Assembly: GCA_014338405.1 (NCBI GenBank)
Contig: JTDE01001036.1
Span: 3,666 to 67,665 of the forward strand
DNA length: 64,000 nt
Reading direction: 5' to 3'
Origin: Paragonimus skrjabini miyazakii
Taxonomy: Eukaryota > Platyhelminthes > Trematoda > Plagiorchiida > Troglotrematidae
Within the stretch, counting starts at the first letter, position 1. Each line of letters begins with the position of its first letter. This document shows, piece by piece, positions 1 to 9,699 of the stretch. Made by a program: the position numbers and the translations under genes. Under the pieces are notes generated by a model. It had not been told where the DNA came from. It saw only the letters and a program-made list of their open reading frames with translations, and did not search any database.

Positions 1-230
1 CGTCGCAATCCTAGATCCAGCGTGAGTGAGCGCGTGCCGTATGTTGCCATTCGACTTCCATTAGCCGCTTGCAGGGGGGGGGGCGAATTGAGTGAGGAAA
101 TTTTTTCGCCCGCCGTGGAATCACACTCACTTCGGCTCCGGTATCTATGAGAAATCGGAAACCAGTAGACTAATCTGCTATGAAAAATAAGCGACATGTT
201 GGAATTAGGCCAGCGACAGTCGTCGACGTT
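1..230 (-). pseudogene. Ty3/gypsy (CsRn1-like) pol, protease start, broken and cut by window edge
   Basis: On the minus strand the frame reads RFLIDTGAEVSVI, with the aspartic protease signature D-T-G-A at 134-145. After a frame change it continues as LQAANGSRMATYGTRSLTL up to the window edge. This is the retropepsin of a CsRn1/Boudicca-class LTR retrotransposon, which matures the Gag-Pol polyprotein. The two readable parts are out of frame across a run of ten G at 74-83, and there is one in-frame stop shortly before the DTG motif, so this copy is dead. It follows the gag fragment directly, as expected for the gag-protease-RT order. RT, RNase H and integrase would lie left of base 1 and are not visible. 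Confidence 0.85.
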
Positions 231-1052
231 ACTGACTGGTCAGTGCGTTTCCCGAAGGGGTAGAGTTGCAAGAGCATGGCTGGTTACCCTTCCTTGTAAG
301 CTGACCAAAGTTCTGGTAGTACCAACAAAATGATGTATTCCTGTTCGGTGTATGTGAATGCTGGCGGTTGAATGGACGCACACTAGATGATGACCGACTC
401 CGACGAGAAATATGGTTCATCATCTGCTGCATCTGCATTGTGAGTGCAGTTATTTGTGCGGTGAGTGCGTCATTTGGTTGCTGAGGCGAGGTGGGAAAGG
501 TGACAGGAGCCAGCTGGGAAGATAGGTTAACTTCCAGCATCTTATCCGCAGCGTCAGCTAATTCCATAATGGGGACGGTGGAATTAAACGATGCCAGTAT
601 TTCGTGGATAGACGGAAGCAGAGTTGTCGAAGAATAGAATCGTCCATTTTTCTGGGTCCAAGCAGCTGTTTCATGTGTCGTAGTAGTTGCGACGGTTTAC
701 GATCACCCAGTTCAATATTGGAAAACAGCTGGTCTAACTTCTCCTGCTCTGACAGTCTAATTATATTTATCAAGGCGTTTTTTAAGTTGTCGTATGGGCA
801 TTCAGAAGGTATTTCATTAATAAGATCACAAGCTTCCTCAGCAATTGCAGTTGAGATAGATTAAACTAACTATGAATACATCATTGGTTGTGACTTAACT
901 CTATGAGTCCTGAATATAGCTTCGACTTGACCAAACCACAATCGGTGATTAGCAATACAAAAACTGGGAAGTCGAATAGTTATGATTGCCTCTGTGAAAT
1001 CATCGTCAACTTCAACACCGCACCAAGACATGTCAAAATAATAAACTATCAA
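229..1052 (-). pseudogene. Ty3/gypsy (CsRn1-like) gag, multiply broken
   Basis: This is the structural (Gag) gene of the same minus-strand LTR element. From the right, the N-terminal part contains IRLPSFCIANHRLWFGQVEA (870-1052). Two stops follow around 845-875. The central part contains LSEQEKLDQLFSNIELGDRK and PSQLLRHMKQLLG (558-773). After a frame change comes the C-terminal part with MELADAADKMLEV and CWYYQNFGQLTRKGNQPCS (229-567). The N-terminal RLP-F-LWF motif, the LGDRKPSQLL-MKQLLG stretch and the C-H-C-like CWYYQ-FG-C tail are typical of flatworm CsRn1-class Gag. Stops and at least one frameshift show it is non-functional. A primer-binding site lies 25 bases upstream of the apparent start. 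Confidence 0.85.
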
Positions 1053-1076
1053 ATATAAGATAAGTAAAGGAAATTG

Positions 1077-1093
1077 TCACGTCGGGCTCACCA
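1077..1093 (-). other. Primer-binding site for tRNA-Trp
   Basis: The minus strand reads TGGTGAGCCCGACGTGA, one base different from the complement of the 3' end of eukaryotic tRNA-Trp, the primer used by CsRn1/Boudicca-class elements. It sits between the LTR end (TGTAGTG on the plus strand from 1097) and gag. A second, more diverged copy of the same LTR-end plus primer-site block occurs at about 1160-1190. Confidence 0.7.
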
Positions 1094-1096
1094 ATT

Positions 1097-1745
1097 TGTA
1101 GTGGAACAAATGTGTGAACTACAATAATACTGGATAAAAAAATAACCAGTGAAGTTAAGGACTGGACTCACCAAACATTGTGTAGTGAACAAGTGGGCAT
1201 GCGCTAGACCCTCGTCCACTAACAATTTGAACCGGCTTTCCTGAAGAGCAGTTGAAAAGTAGTCCTAAGAGGCATCGAACTAGAGAAGGCAGTGAGGTTT
1301 GGAAACAAACCGTATATTTCCAGCAGTGTTTGGAAATATGATAAGTAGTTAGCTCTAGCCTAGTCTGGAACCAACGACAGCAAGCAAGAGGAAGAAGAAA
1401 AGAAGCGCGAGATGGGCCACAGCCCACTCGGCGGCACTCAAAAGCGCGCCAGGCGAAAAGTGCGTGGAAACTTCGATCGAGTATGTTAAACAACGCTCGA
1501 AAAAGTTTGGTTAAACGACCCAGAAGAATAAAATAACTGATGAGTCGTTAGGAAAGAGACAAGCATTCGCTGCGTGCGATTAGTTACACGACTGAAGAAA
1601 GTGGCACCGAGTTCATATCAGGCCTCCTATTGCAGGCGTACATAGAATCATGCGTACGGAACAGACAAGCGGGAAAACACGGTTGCAGCCGGGATCCTTA
1701 GAGAAGCCACACGATCGCTGGTCACTACAACGTCTTTATTTTGAA
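1097..1745 (-). mobile_element. Putative 5' LTR and leader of the CsRn1-like element
   Basis: This region lies upstream (to the right) of the primer-binding site, so it should hold the 5' LTR of the minus-strand element. The LTR edge TGTAGTGGAACAAATG starts at 1097. A near repeat, TGTAGTGAACAAGTG, starts at about 1182, so the edge appears duplicated. On the minus strand an AATAAA polyadenylation signal falls at 1734-1739. No second LTR is available in the window for comparison, so the right boundary is a guess. The open frame at 1155-1493 is taken to be chance or LTR sequence. Confidence 0.4.
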
Positions 1746-3223
1746 CGTATCATACAAATGCATTACATTTATCAGGCTAACAATTTTCCTTCCATTGGGT
1801 CAACATAACAGAATGTCACAGGGTTCTTTTCGACGCATGGATTATCACCTGATCCAGATGGGTTGTGTAAATTCAGACAGTTCTCAGTGCACCGTCATCA
1901 TTTCAGGAAAGAATAATGTCAACAGTTAGGAAGCACCGACATCTGGATCATCTTTTAAGGAATGTGCTATACTTAGTTTAATTAATCATTTAAAGGGTGT
2001 CTCGCGAACGAAATTGCTTCAAACGAGCTGCATTACACACGGAGAAAACGGTTCTGCTTTCGGAAACATTCGTTTAGGAACGACCTATGAAAGTCTATCG
2101 CAGCAACACTGTTGGCAACCAAATTTCAGGCCTGGATTGCCACAATACATCCGGGCAATCAAACACAGTGTTCAGAGGATTGCTCATCAGAATCAGTACA
2201 ATGAACGTGAGTCCACCCGCGATTGTTGCCGTTAACCAGCTACTGTGTATTGTTTGCTGAAGTCTTTGAGTTTACTCGTATAAATGTCATGATTTTCACC
2301 ACAACAGAACAATGTGTGACCTAGTTTTGTTATTGATTGGAATTACCAGGTAACGATAACATAATTAGGTTTCGAAATAAGCACCCTCATCAAATATGAC
2401 TGCTTGCGCCAACAAATAATCATCCATGAGCTTAATTTGGATAAATGTTTAAAAACAAAATCGACTTTTGACTTGGCTCTACGCTGTAAATTACATTACA
2501 CCTTCTTATGCATCCACCAATCTACAGATGTTCCATGAAGGATTCAATGACCAGAAGTTTGCTACAAAACTTGTGAACTAAAACGCGCCTCGAAAAGTTA
2601 TGCTCCGAACAGAGCAGGCCGAGGGGAGACGTAAACAAAGACATTTGAAACTGATGACAGAGAAGGTCACCGTCTAATTTATTAGACATACCTTTTCTGG
2701 ATTTGTTAAACCTGTTTCATTCTAACGTGTCCGTTCGACTCCCCATATATATATGTATATTAAATGTGTTAATGATATAATCGATTACTTTCATAAATAA
2801 GGTTTTACATTAGGAGTTGCTTTATTGAGATTGCCTCAATAGAGCAATCAGATGGGATTTAGTTTGGTGCACTTAATGCCGGCAAGTTTTGCATAATCTA
2901 CCACTCACAAACAATGCAAATTATGAATTTCCTTGAAGCTGTTAACACTGGCTGAACCAACCAAATATTTATACAGTGAAACAAATGATCATCAAATTAT
3001 TAAACCAATTATATCTAGGTGTCTCTCTGTCCAAACAAAGATTGCTTGTAGCGTTTTCCTTGTTTGAATTGGATGTCCCTTTAAAGTTTTGTTTCTCATT
3101 GAGTTTATATTTATTAGCAAACAAAAGCAGTCAGGAACAATTGACTCTTCAGCACTAAAATGGCCAAGTGACAAGATGATTCATCTTATCACTAATAAGA
3201 AGTCTCGTAGTTTTGTGATTTTA
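1746..3223. other. No recognised gene
   Basis: AT-rich sequence with only short reading frames (at most about 70 codons) that lack matching splice sites. Nothing could be assigned. Confidence 0.5.
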
Positions 3224-3558
3224 GATGAGGTCCAATTGTGAAGAGTCAGGGCTTCGGCTGGATTCGAATCAGCGACAGAAACACAATGTTCAAACTCGGC
3301 GAGCGCTCTACCATATGACTTACGAAGCCACGTTGGGAGCTCGGAAATTTCATATTTGGACTCGGCTAATCATCAATTGGTGTATTTCCTGTGAGTTGGT
3401 GGGATGGATGCTTAACCGAGTCATAATATGAAGTTTCCGAGCTTCAGACGTGGCTTTGTATGTCAGCTGGTAGAGCGCTTGCTGCGTTGAGGCACGGTGT
3501 TTCTGTTGCTGGTTCAAGTCCAGCCGAAGTCATGACTTTTCACAATTGAGTCTCATCT
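3224..3558. repeat. Palindromic tRNA-like repeat (arms 3224-3366 and 3415-3558)
   Basis: The right arm 3415-3558 is the reverse complement of 3224-3366 over about 143 bases with scattered mismatches, separated by a 48-base spacer. Each arm holds a tRNA-like core. In the right arm a box-A-like TCAGCTGGTAGAGCG is followed about 40 bases later by a perfect box-B GGTTCAAGTCC. This is the internal RNA polymerase III promoter layout of a tRNA-derived SINE. The two cores point outward from the centre. It is either two SINE copies inserted head to head or a foldback element. The left arm is the more eroded at box B (GATTCGAATCC). It is unlikely to be a functional tRNA gene because the core is too long. 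Confidence 0.75.
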
Positions 3559-4181
3559 GCAAAAGATGTTTTTTATGTTTAAGACTGCAAATCTGCATTA
3601 TGTCTTTGCGGGATTGCTAAATGGTATTGATGTTCACGACGGAAAATGATCATTGTTGCTTCCAACTTTTCGTGAGATCGGGTAATAAGCTTGAACTCTG
3701 AAACCCGTATCTAACGGCCTTTTAAAATGAACAAGTGGTAAGGTTGACTCATTTTTGTCTTACGTGGCTTTCACACCCGCATTTTCTTTCTTGTCGTTGA
3801 CACGCGTGCAAAGACATGTGTGAAGGGCAGAGTTATCCATATGATACTTGAAAGGAACTATCAAAATAGTAGAACCCCGGTAACGACTAGACAGTGTAGA
3901 TGAATAGAAATATTTTATGACTACTCCCATATTAACAGCCCAGGTGGCAGCTGAAAAATACTTTGAGTCCTATAGTTCAGTGTACGTTTTGGACGAACTT
4001 ATAGTAGTTCACCATCTCCGTATTTCTGAAAAAAATATGAGCTCACCGAGTGCATTAATCACACGGTGTTTTCCAAGCATTATTTGTCTATAAACGTTGT
4101 GTCTTGTTAAAAGTCGTTCTAAACATTCTTGACCAGCTACTACCAGATAACAGCTGGATGATTATACTGAAGCGCAGCATG
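3559..4181. other. No recognised gene
   Basis: Short reading frames only. No repeat, splice-flanked open frame or RNA signature was recognised. Confidence 0.5.
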
Positions 4182-4747
4182 CTAGTACGTTGTTATGTAC
4201 GTTGGTTCATTCATACAAAGACAAATTGGGAACTTGATTTTTCCCCGCTGCAATCTTATGACCTCAGTGAAATAAAATTCTACTTCTTCTTTTGGGGACA
4301 AACGCATTGAAAGCTTCTGAAAGTAAGATGCATTTCCTTTGAAATAACTAAAACTATCACCATTACTAATCATGTAGACGAATGAGTGTTCGTAGAAAAT
4401 TAAAGATTTTGTGGTAACTTCGTATTCGATGATATCTTTACTTGTAAGCCTTGAGAAAACCAGCAGGTTTAAATCAGTGGCCAAATTTTGTATTAAAATA
4501 TCGCAGCATAAAAAAGAAAAGGCAATTTGTCTTGGTCTAATTTCATACTTAAAATATGTGGTCTTTCATTGCTAACAATATACATAATACAGGCACTGTG
4601 GAACATGATTTGAAACAATGGACGACAACGGTTTATGGAGATCCGTTTCGTTGAAATACTTTGTATTTCTTGATGCTTTACACGTAAGTATACCACATAC
4701 AGTTGACCGAGATGTTCATAATTCACCTCGTAAACAAGTAGAAGCAA
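4182..4747 (-). CDS. Coding-like segment, unknown protein (possible exons)
   Basis: Two adjoining minus-strand open frames, 4493-4747 (84 codons) and 4182-4484 (100 codons), have balanced, charged composition. Examples are YEVNYEHLGQLYVVYLRVKH in the first, and VFSRLTSKDIIEYEVTTKS and KLSMRLSPKEEVEFYFTEV in the second. A good acceptor (TTACTTTCAG) precedes the KLSMRL stretch at about 4318. A possible donor (GTATGA) lies near the end of the first frame, so the shift between them could be a small intron. No domain or family was recognised. An open frame on the opposite strand overlaps 4182-4310 and cannot be excluded as the real one. Confidence 0.3.
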
Positions 4748-5090
4748 AAATCTAGAATGTCAAGTGGATTCGCGGTACATAATGTCTTGGATGGACTCGG
4801 AAATGTCAAACGCATAACTACGTTAACATAACTAGCGTGTTGCGCTATTCACGTGGTAAGGAAATAGTGCGTGATGTAATGTTGATTTTGTGACACCAAT
4901 GAATATTTTTGATCATCATTCTGCAAATAAACAACAAGTGGAGTGGTTTCCTTTATCTTTCGTCCATCATTATCTACGAAGGTTTGTAGTTCATTAACAG
5001 CGCAAACTTCCAGGCAATCCGACGCAAGTTGTATGATGATACCGTCTGATATCCCTTATCATCAGAGCAGCAATTTTCTGTTCTACCCAG

Positions 5091-5579
5091 TGCTCGAATG
5101 AGATCTTCCAAAGCGAGGACGAGCAAAACGTGTCCTATAGGTTATTGTGGGTCACTGTCGCTTCAAATGATTGCTAACTTTTTTGAGTTGCTTTTTGTCG
5201 GAAACTTCAAGTTTCTCTTGAAATATCATGAACAGCTTAGGAATTCTCAGAATAGTTTCCACCTGCTGACAAAGTATTTGGTAGGTTTTGATCCAGGAGT
5301 GAACAGAATTGCTCACTGTTGGTAAGCATTGTGAAAAAAATCTGCCATTCACCGGTCTTGCAATGGTATCATAGACTCACTTCCTGCAGGCGTCATCCCA
5401 GTTGCTGAAGATAGATGCAGTGAAAAAAGGCACTGAGAAGAATATAGTGAGAATGTAAGGCGGCATTAAGACGAGAGCTTGTTGGTTTCGGAGTAGGTAA
5501 ATCTTGTTACTGTTTAGTCGTGTAGACTTACGTGCTGTTGTAGCTGCTCCGGATGCTGCCGGGAATAGACGAGGAATAG
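5091..5579 (+). CDS. Candidate short-exon gene, 3' part, unknown protein
   Basis: Four possible exons on the plus strand are each bounded by splice consensus. At 5091-5129, after TTCTACCCAG, the frame reads CSNEIFQSEDEQN (39 bases; the donor GTGTCC is weak). At 5236-5280 it reads LRNSQNSFHLLTKYL (45 bases; donor GTAGGT). At 5390-5446, after CTTCCTGCAG, it reads ASSQLLKIDAVKKGTEKNI (57 bases; donor GTGAGA). At 5544-5579 it reads LLRMLPGIDEE and a stop (36 bases). All are multiples of three in phase 0, so any could be skipped without a frame change. This resembles the symmetric micro-exons of schistosome micro-exon genes. The function is unknown. An alternative is one long chance frame at 5098-5325. 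Confidence 0.3.
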
Positions 5580-7819
5580 TACGGGTAACAGGTCATACGG
5601 TTTTCTACAGGAGAAAAGTGGCTCAACTGTCCAAACAAAATGAATGCACATGGCTAACAATCTAAAACACCCAATCATCTATCATTCGCACAAGGGCTGA
5701 ACATTCCTGCTACCGTCATTCAATAATAGCGCTACCTAGTACAACACAGACATACCATTTATTTGATTTTCCATATTAATGTTGTTTCATTTAGTATTCG
5801 TGCTACAATTAAAGCCTAAAACTAAGAGAGTGCGGATGAAAAAATAACTTCTCAACAGGAGCCATCAAACTGAATTTCTGTGTATGTGTGTGTTATGGTT
5901 ACCGTTAGCGAGCGGATTACACAAAACTGTTAACTAGTTGCATAAAGTGAAACAGACTTTCCGTTGTTGTGTTACGCCCGGTCGCAGACAGATAGACCTT
6001 GTCTAATGCAAGCAAACATGAAGTCATAAATTCATATTTGCTGATTGAGTTTGGAATATCAACTGGAAATTTTGTACACCAACTGATTGCAAGTAGCCTG
6101 CTCTCTGTTGTGAAAAGGATTATGCTCTTTCTTCGTTTGGCTACTCACAACAGTATTTATTTCTGGTTGCCCAGTTACACCATAATTTTCCTTGGGCTAT
6201 ATATTCAGTTGACTCTGGCAAGAAGAATGAGAACCCCTACGACAACTCATTGTACAAACGATCAGCTTCCCAAAGCAACCGGTTAAGTTCAGTTCCTCAC
6301 TAATTCACCCAATACTAAATCTTATAATTTTTGCATCCCCCTGTCTTTAAATACCACAATATACGTACCACGAATACAGTATACATTCCGTCACCTGAGT
6401 CACACAAGTTAGCAGCATAACTAGAGTAATACAGTTTTGTTTCTGCTGTGGCATTCATATATGACAAGATGGCTCTTGTAATACAATGGATCAACAAATG
6501 ACAGTCAACCAACAGTTTATTTTGATACCCTGGTCAACCAAAAGACATGCGCAAAATTTTTTAATGTGAGAGATCTATCGGACCAACACAATTGCATCCG
6601 ATTATGGAAAATTCGGACTGGCCTCAAGTATTAGTGAGACAAACGACTTAAATGGGTCAACATCTGTTGGTTGCATATGATGAGTAAGCAATGAGAAAAG
6701 GCATTCTGCTGTTGGCTGTAACTGTTCCCTCGACTAGGTTGGAGGGTACATTATCCACCCTAGCAGGTATTCATTCCCGAACTGATGCTGGTCTCGGTTC
6801 ATTGTATTTATAGCTGTGTCACTACAGTGAACTGATAGGTAACTTTATAGAGACAGTTGCCTGTTGCTTGTCCTATTGCACTTGTGAAGCGTTTTAGTCG
6901 GCGTGATAATATCCTGTTTGGGTCGTAGGCTAGGTTTGCGTAGCTGGATAGCTTCGTCAGGTAAGGAAGCTCCGTAACACCTTTTTCCTAATGGTTATAA
7001 TTACCAAACTGGTCATATCTTGGTCTGAACTCAGTTAAACGTTGTGGATTACTGATCACTGTCAACGGTTTTTGAGTGATAATGTTTGCGTTATTGAAAA
7101 TATCGCTGATGTATTAGCGTTTGGTACCGTTGAACGTAGTGCGAACCAAACCATGTTTAAAACAGCTTAACAAAAACTCAACGGATAAATGTACCGTTCC
7201 ATTCACGTCACTTCAAGATATATTGTTCTCCTTGATGGTCACTCTAGTAGTCTTTTTAGGAACAAGTGTAAACCGAAGAGGCTGCCCTTAACTAGAACTT
7301 CAAAGCACATTGCTGGTTTGAGGTACAGCTTAGTTAGTTAGAAATAAAACAACTGAAATCCAAGACATCGTCAACGTACGATAAAATGTAACGGCACTTC
7401 TTCGATTTATTGATTCACTACAAGTGGTCATTTAGCCAACGATTATATGTCATTTCCAATGCTCAACAACAACAGAATATTGAAAAACTATGAGGCTACA
7501 ATATGGAAGAATGGAGTGAGGAAAAGAATAGTTACTCGCTGATTAATCGCACTATCCATTCTGTAACTGGTCTGTGATTAACCTGTTGATGATAGGTTTG
7601 AGGGATTTGTCTGATCTACTCTGAAAGCTGCTCGCACTGGATTACAAATTTCGCATTCAGATTTCGAAATTCAGTCATACTTTTTCAAAATGAAGCATCA
7701 CACTTAAGCCTTCCTCTTGTGAGGGCATGAAATTTTGCATATACTTGTCATGACTGAAATATGAACACCGACCACCGATTGGGGAGACGCCCATGTCTAA
7801 CACCGCGTGTTTTAAATCA
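5580..7819. other. No recognised gene
   Basis: The longest frame is 5999-6286 plus (95 codons, hydrophobic, no convincing splice sites). A short perfect hairpin, GGAGGGTA ... TATCCACCC-like, occurs near 6740-6762. Nothing else was recognised. Confidence 0.45.
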
Positions 7820-8335
7820 CATTAAGTTCGATCGAAATAATCAAGCCTCAAGGTTCAGCCAATTTCCTTCGTGACTGTAATTGCAGGAGGATCAGTTGGT
7901 GCCAATTATTTCACTCGACAACATTATGAATATAGATAGACTGACTTGCGTCTTAGCTTGCCGTATTCTTGTCATGTAAACTCACCTGTCGTCACGTTGC
8001 CTGATTATGATTAGAAAAGATAGTTAATCGATTGGGTAGACCAAATAATACCGCAAGCTTTGTTCAATTAATACAGATCACAACTCGATTTGAGTCTTTG
8101 ATAAACAAGAATGACAGTCGAGATTTTATAGAGTAAGTTAAGTTTATTTTCCATTAGTTTGAAGGAAATTTTTACAATCAAGCTTCATTTCCATTGCGTC
8201 TAACTTCATTAGGTTTGATCAAAACAATCAAGTCATAAGGCTCAACTAATTTCGTTTGTGAGTATGATTGCAGGGGAATCAGTTGGTTCCTGTTATTCCA
8301 CACGATAATATTATAAATATGGAATCAGAGTTAGG
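7820..8335. repeat. Partial tandem repeat, period about 387 bases
   Basis: The block starting CATTAAGTTCGATCGAAATA at 7820 recurs diverged at 8207 (CATTAGGTTTGATCAAAAC). The similarity runs on for about 120 bases through ATTGCAGG-GGATCAGTTGGT. The stretch between, 7941-8209, is also found at 13665-13935. The unit is non-coding. It could be a satellite remnant or part of an unidentified transposon. Confidence 0.7.
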
Positions 8336-9216
8336 TCGAAATTTTCGAATTCGTTGAGTGTGCAACATATTTCCTAAAATATGTTCTATAGGCCTATCAT
8401 ATTGTGAATTTACCAGTGGACATGATAGGACTTGAAGAGTATACAAGATCAAGCCTCATCACATTTAGATTAAATAGCCACGAGCAGGTCGTCATTCAAA
8501 AAGGCTTTGATACTAGTAGCAATCGCATTCCGCTAAAGTGGCATTGAAAAATTGAAAACCGAGAGGATTTAGAATGGAAACCAAACATCTGCTGACATTA
8601 AAATAAACCGTGAGATATGAGTATCCAGCAAACCATACTCAACCTGTGTTTGTTCATTGAGTGGTATAGCGCAGCCACATCACGCAAGTTGTACGAGAAG
8701 ATCGGTCATGCTACCACTGTGGTCTTGCTCAAAGGCTGAAGCTGAATCTTTGGCTTATCGACTTCAAGTTCGTGGTATACACAGACAGTAAATTTTTAAT
8801 TTGCAAATGTAAAACTCTGATATACTTACTAACAAAGATGTCGAGACAGCGAATAATTGACTCAAAATAAGACTTGATCGAAGATTCTACGCTTTACCAC
8901 AAGATGATTTGGTCGTGATGCCAATGATAGGGTCAATCACTGCAACCTGTCTCACACACCTTATGGTGTTAGGCTCGATTGAGCTCGTGGCAGGTTGTGG
9001 ACTCTCTAACTGAATATAGGTTCGCCCTCGAAGTGAATGGACAATTTTTGAACAGGTTGTTTCTCTGAGATGGCTATTCCAATAAATGCACCGTGGAAAC
9101 CTTGAAGTTCATTCTTTTTGTCACTGAACTACGCAACGTTGCCGAATAACCCATGGTTCTTCACGTTTAAACGACAAAGCTGTTGAGTTTCGGGGTGCTC
9201 GTGGGACGCAGAAACT
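8336..9216. other. No recognised gene
   Basis: No open frame of 60 codons or more, and no repeat recognised. Confidence 0.5.
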
Positions 9217-9670
9217 CTAGGGAATTATCTGAAATGCATAAACCAGTGGCACATACAAAATAACTTGACTTTCACTGTCATCACACACAATGTCATAAGA
9301 GTTCGCCAATTGGCTACATGGATCTGTATGCGAACAGGATCTACGGATCATAATGCGGGATATCTTGAATGTTTCTGAAAAATATTTAGCAATATGTGGA
9401 AGGTCATTGATGAACTTACATTCCAATGGAGAAGCTCTGGAGCCTTCCGAAGTGAGATAATTCCCGCAACGTTTGCAGGTGCAATCCACCAACACCTTAA
9501 AGCTAACAGCAGACCTATTGTAATTGTGTTAAAAGATTTGTAACCTTTGTGAACGCACACAAACGGGCCACTGGAACAGTTGTCGATATAAATGAAATCC
9601 TTTGTGCAACCAGTTGGCGAAAATGAAACACTTTTCAACACGTCACAGACACAGCGGAGAAGACCTGGTT
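9217..9670 (-). CDS. Coding-like cysteine-rich exons, unknown protein
   Basis: Minus-strand frame 9545-9660 reads VLKSVSFSPTGCTKDFIYID then NCSSGPFVCVHK. A 49-base GT...AG stretch (9496-9544) would join it in phase 0 to VLVDCTCKRCGNYLTSEGSR in the second frame, which stays open to 9217. A perfect GTAAGT donor also occurs at 9419-9414, where the exon could end. The conceptual product has many cysteines (CTCKRC, CSHTDPC), suggesting an extracellular or metal-binding segment. No family was recognised. It could instead be read as one unspliced 97-codon frame (9348-9641). It lies just left of the CR1-like LINE. Confidence 0.3.
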
Positions 9671-9699
9671 CTTACTGAAAATACTGGTTTTATCCATTG

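Noticed and set aside
604..864. Plus-strand open frame of 86 codons
   Set aside because: It is antisense to the well-supported gag remnant on the minus strand.
1155..1493. Minus-strand open frame of 112 codons
   Set aside because: It lies in the putative LTR/leader, upstream of the primer-binding site, where no protein is expected.
3449..3527. Functional tRNA gene in the 3.4 kb palindrome
   Set aside because: The spacing between boxes A and B is acceptable, but no clean cloverleaf forms and an eroded inverted copy lies beside it, so a SINE-like repeat is more likely.
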